Below, piece by piece: positions 62,153 to 64,000 of a DNA stretch of 64,000 nt. The position numbers and the translations under genes are program-made. The notes beneath the pieces were generated by a model that was not told the DNA's origin, made no database searches, and was given only the letters and a program-made list of their open reading frames with translations. The stretch is from Solibacillus sp. FSL R5-0449. Its GTDB lineage: Bacteria; Bacillota; Bacilli; Bacillales_A; Planococcaceae. Where the stretch lies: NCBI RefSeq assembly GCF_037975215.1, contig NZ_CP150239.1, positions 3,324,001-3,388,000 on the forward strand, given 5' to 3'. Position 1 is the first letter of the stretch, and each line of letters opens with the position of its first letter.

Positions 62153-63730
62153 CTACATTGCATATTCATCCAAAGGCGATTTGATATATCCTGCTTCTTT
62201 CAATAATTCATAATTCGATTGTTTATTTTTCTTTGCTTGTTCTACTATTTTTACTAATGTGCCTGTACGTTCTTTAGTTACTTTTTGCTTCGGCTTGCTC
62301 AATTGTTCCGCTATATTAATTGCTGATTTCATTAGTGACGGTAAATCTTTATTATCTGTTTCATTCAATGCCTTAGTAGTAGCTTTTTGCGCTATCTCTA
62401 CATCGATTCCTAATGCTATTAAAGAACTCATAATAGTTTCTATATGCGTAAGCCGCTTGTCTTGACGCTTTTGAGCTTGCAGTTCCTTTTTCTTTTGAAT
62501 AGTTGCTCTTAAATCAATTTTCGACTCTCGCATAACTAAATATTCTTCAATATCCATTGGCATAATATCGGCATATTTCTCTAGTTCAGATGTTCGTCCA
62601 TCCTTTAGTGCTTTCAACATTGGCTGTACTAGCTTTAAATCGTCCTTTGCTACTTGCTTAATTGCTGCCGGAGTAATCATCTCCGCACCTGTTTCAATAG
62701 CTCTACCTTGTGCTAATGCAAACAATTTTACAGCTATATCTACAATGCCTTGGCTCTCTTCGTAAAAGGTTTGATTTAGCTCTTCAGTTAAGCTTGTACG
62801 TTTTTGAATCCATTGGTATTCCCATAGACTCTCAATAAGTAAATCCCAATCATCATCTTTCTTCATTTGCTGCCAAACCATATCGCCTTGGCCACTACCT
62901 CTACGTGCTTGTCGAAAATCCTGCTGCAACACCGCTTTTGCTCGCATCGTTCCAATTAATATTACAGGTACACCAATTTCATTAATCAACGTCACAAAGA
63001 AATTCATCATTTTCTCTGAATTATTATCTCGTGTCGCTAATAAATGTTGGATTTCATCAATAATGATTGCACCAATGCAATGTAAGCGAGCAATTTTCCC
63101 CATTTGCGTAACCATGGAGCTGATTGAGTTTCTTCGATTGCCAAACTTCTCATAATAATTTGTACCAAGTAGCGCGTCCATCTTTAAAAAGAAATCTAAG
63201 CATAAAGACTTTAATGATCCGTCATGCGGGCAATTTAATTTTAACCACACGACTTGCATTAAATTTAATGGATGTTCATGCAATATCACTTGCGGATAAA
63301 GCGATAATACCCGTTCAATCGCCGTTGTTTTACCGATACCCGAAAATCCCATTAACGTCATACTAGATGCTGTGGAACGGATATCTTGAGATCCGTTTAA
63401 TGCACGATTATAATCTGGTAGCCTAGGATTCCTACTAACATAACCATGGCGTAACAATCTAGAAAATCGTTGTTCCAAATCCAAATGCTGCATAACTGGC
63501 TGAAAAAATTTATTAATGCGAGGAATCGCATGATAGCGTATATGTGTTGGTAAATTAGCTTCCTGTACATCGTAAGGCGGATAGTAGCTTAATTTTTCGT
63601 ACGCTTCTTCGGGTGAAAGAATTGGTGGTAATGCTTCAATTAAAGGATTACCTTTGAAATCAATAATTTCTTGCTCATTGTATATAGCTGGCATAATTCC
63701 TTGAAGATTTGGCTCATTCATCTTTATCAC
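62153..63730 (-). CDS. tnsC: TnsC AAA+ transposition regulator
   Basis: 525 residues, near Tn7 TnsC (555). AAA+ ATPase core with Walker A GFSGIGKTT (128-136) and Walker B AIIIDEIQHL (221-230). A preceding basic region (about 60-115) and a C-terminal charged tail (about 400-525) likely contact TnsB/TnsA and TnsD. It links the chosen target to the transposase and enforces target immunity. It overlaps the end of tnsB by 17 bases. Confidence 0.92.
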   Translation of the reverse strand: MIKMNEPNLQGIMPAIYNEQEIIDFKGNPLIEALPPILSPEEAYEKLSYYPPYDVQEANLPTHIRYHAIPRINKFFQPVMQHLDLEQRFSRLLRHGYVSRNPRLPDYNRALNGSQDIRSTASSMTLMGFSGIGKTTAIERVLSLYPQVILHEHPLNLMQVVWLKLNCPHDGSLKSLCLDFFLKMDALLGTNYYEKFGNRRNSISSMVTQMGKIARLHCIGAIIIDEIQHLLATRDNNSEKMMNFFVTLINEIGVPVILIGTMRAKAVLQQDFRQARRGSGQGDMVWQQMKKDDDWDLLIESLWEYQWIQKRTSLTEELNQTFYEESQGIVDIAVKLFALAQGRAIETGAEMITPAAIKQVAKDDLKLVQPMLKALKDGRTSELEKYADIMPMDIEEYLVMRESKIDLRATIQKKKELQAQKRQDKRLTHIETIMSSLIALGIDVEIAQKATTKALNETDNKDLPSLMKSAINIAEQLSKPKQKVTKERTGTLVKIVEQAKKNKQSNYELLKEAGYIKSPLDEYAM

Positions 63731-64000
63731 CCTTTCTACGTTTTAAAAAATCTCGTACATTAGGTCTTTTAAAGTCTGTTTCAGCAATTGTTTGAGGAAA
63801 CTCAATAACCTCTGTATCTGCTACTTGCTTTTCAATTATTGGCTTTGCTTCCGCTTTGTGCTGTCTTTCCTTTTCTTCCTTACGGTTATCTCGAATCGCA
63901 CTAACTTGTTCCAATTTACTTAGCGTCGGATCTTGCTGTTCCTTTTTCGCTTTCTCCGCTTTCTTAATAATCGCTTCCACATCAGCAATATAATCAACAT
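63714..64000 (-). CDS. tnsB: TnsB transposase, C-terminal end only
   Basis: The last 94 codons of an open frame that continues past the window edge (upstream residues VDYIADVEAIIKKAEK). It is a very charged helical tail ending PNVRDFLKRRKGDKDE. The catalytic DDE core is not visible. The identification rests on its place directly before and overlapping tnsC; the TnsB C-terminal tail is known to contact TnsC. tnsA is expected further right. Confidence 0.75.
   Translation of the reverse strand, partial: VDYIADVEAIIKKAEKAKKEQQDPTLSKLEQVSAIRDNRKEEKERQHKAEAKPIIEKQVADTEVIEFPQTIAETDFKRPNVRDFLKRRKGDKDE

Larger units (their letters stand above)
52564..64000 (-). mobile_element. Tn7-like transposon carrying an Avs-like defence gene (left portion)
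   Basis: The left end is at 52564 (TGTG terminus plus repeated TnsB-like sites). Then, read leftward from the window edge, come tnsB (partial), tnsC, tnsD and tnsE-like genes and a single giant cargo gene. The right end and tnsA should lie beyond 64000. The bases preceding the left end, AAGCG (52559-52563), are the predicted 5-bp target duplication. The DNA is visibly more A+T-rich than the flanking chromosome. No Cas genes lie between the left end and the tns genes, so this is a protein-targeted (TnsD/TnsE) element, not a CRISPR-associated one. Confidence 0.88.

Noticed and set aside
52840-64000. CRISPR-associated transposon (CAST)
   Set aside because: The TniQ protein is a full-length TnsD and no Cas gene lies between the left end and the tns genes. 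Only the part beyond 64000 is unseen.

Overview
The window looks like a chromosome segment of a low-GC Gram-positive spore-former of the Planococcaceae type (Solibacillus/Lysinibacillus-like). The reasons are A+T-rich DNA, strong AGGAGG-type ribosome binding sites, many T-tailed intrinsic terminators, SLH-anchored wall proteins, a PerR-type operator before ahpC, a GerMN-like lipoprotein and heterodimeric BmrC/BmrD-type exporters. The species is inferred from gene content, not proved. No rRNA, tRNA or CRISPR array was seen.

Region 1 (1-25 kb) is ordinary chromosome: a truncated deoxyinosine glycosylase gene, an oligopeptide-binding lipoprotein, an amidohydrolase with a GerMN-like lipoprotein, a BmrCD-type drug exporter behind a long leader (two small ORFs and two terminators), an MMPL transporter divergent from a MerR/B12-type regulator, ahpC-ahpF under a double PerR box, two tandem 40-residue paralogues absent from ordinary gene calls, an SLH-NlpC/P60 wall hydrolase, a MerR-BmrA-type exporter operon, and a PadR-HAAS/DUF4097 pair.

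Region 2 (25-50 kb) holds signalling and scavenging genes: a PAS-GGDEF-EAL protein, three M20 amidohydrolases, signal peptidase I, a soluble chemotaxis-type receptor, several acetyltransferases (one broken by an in-frame TGA at a probable Trp codon), two LysR regulators divergent from an EamA and a TSUP exporter, a ZIP transporter and a MacB-like ABC pair. It also has two copies of a palindromic intergenic repeat bounded by GGGACATAA/TTATGTCCC. One copy is split by an IS1182-type element of about 2 kb with 17-bp inverted repeats.

Region 3 (52.56 kb to the window edge) is the left part of a Tn7-like transposon. Its left end starts with TGTG and carries three copies of AAAGTTGTTTA, spaced like TnsB sites. 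Reading leftward from the window edge are tnsB (3' part only), tnsC, tnsD and a tnsE-like gene in a tight or overlapping operon. Just 25 bases after tnsE is one giant cargo gene of about 1950 codons: an N-terminal Cap4/DUF4297-like nuclease domain, a STAND NTPase core and a long helical C-terminal region. This is the architecture of Avs-type antiviral proteins. It is the only cargo between tnsE and the left end, so the element appears to be a compact transposon dedicated to carrying a defence gene that is transcribed with the transposition genes. The left end interrupts the 3' end of another reading frame. The most novel points are this element and the two-ORF, two-terminator leader before the BmrCD-type exporter.
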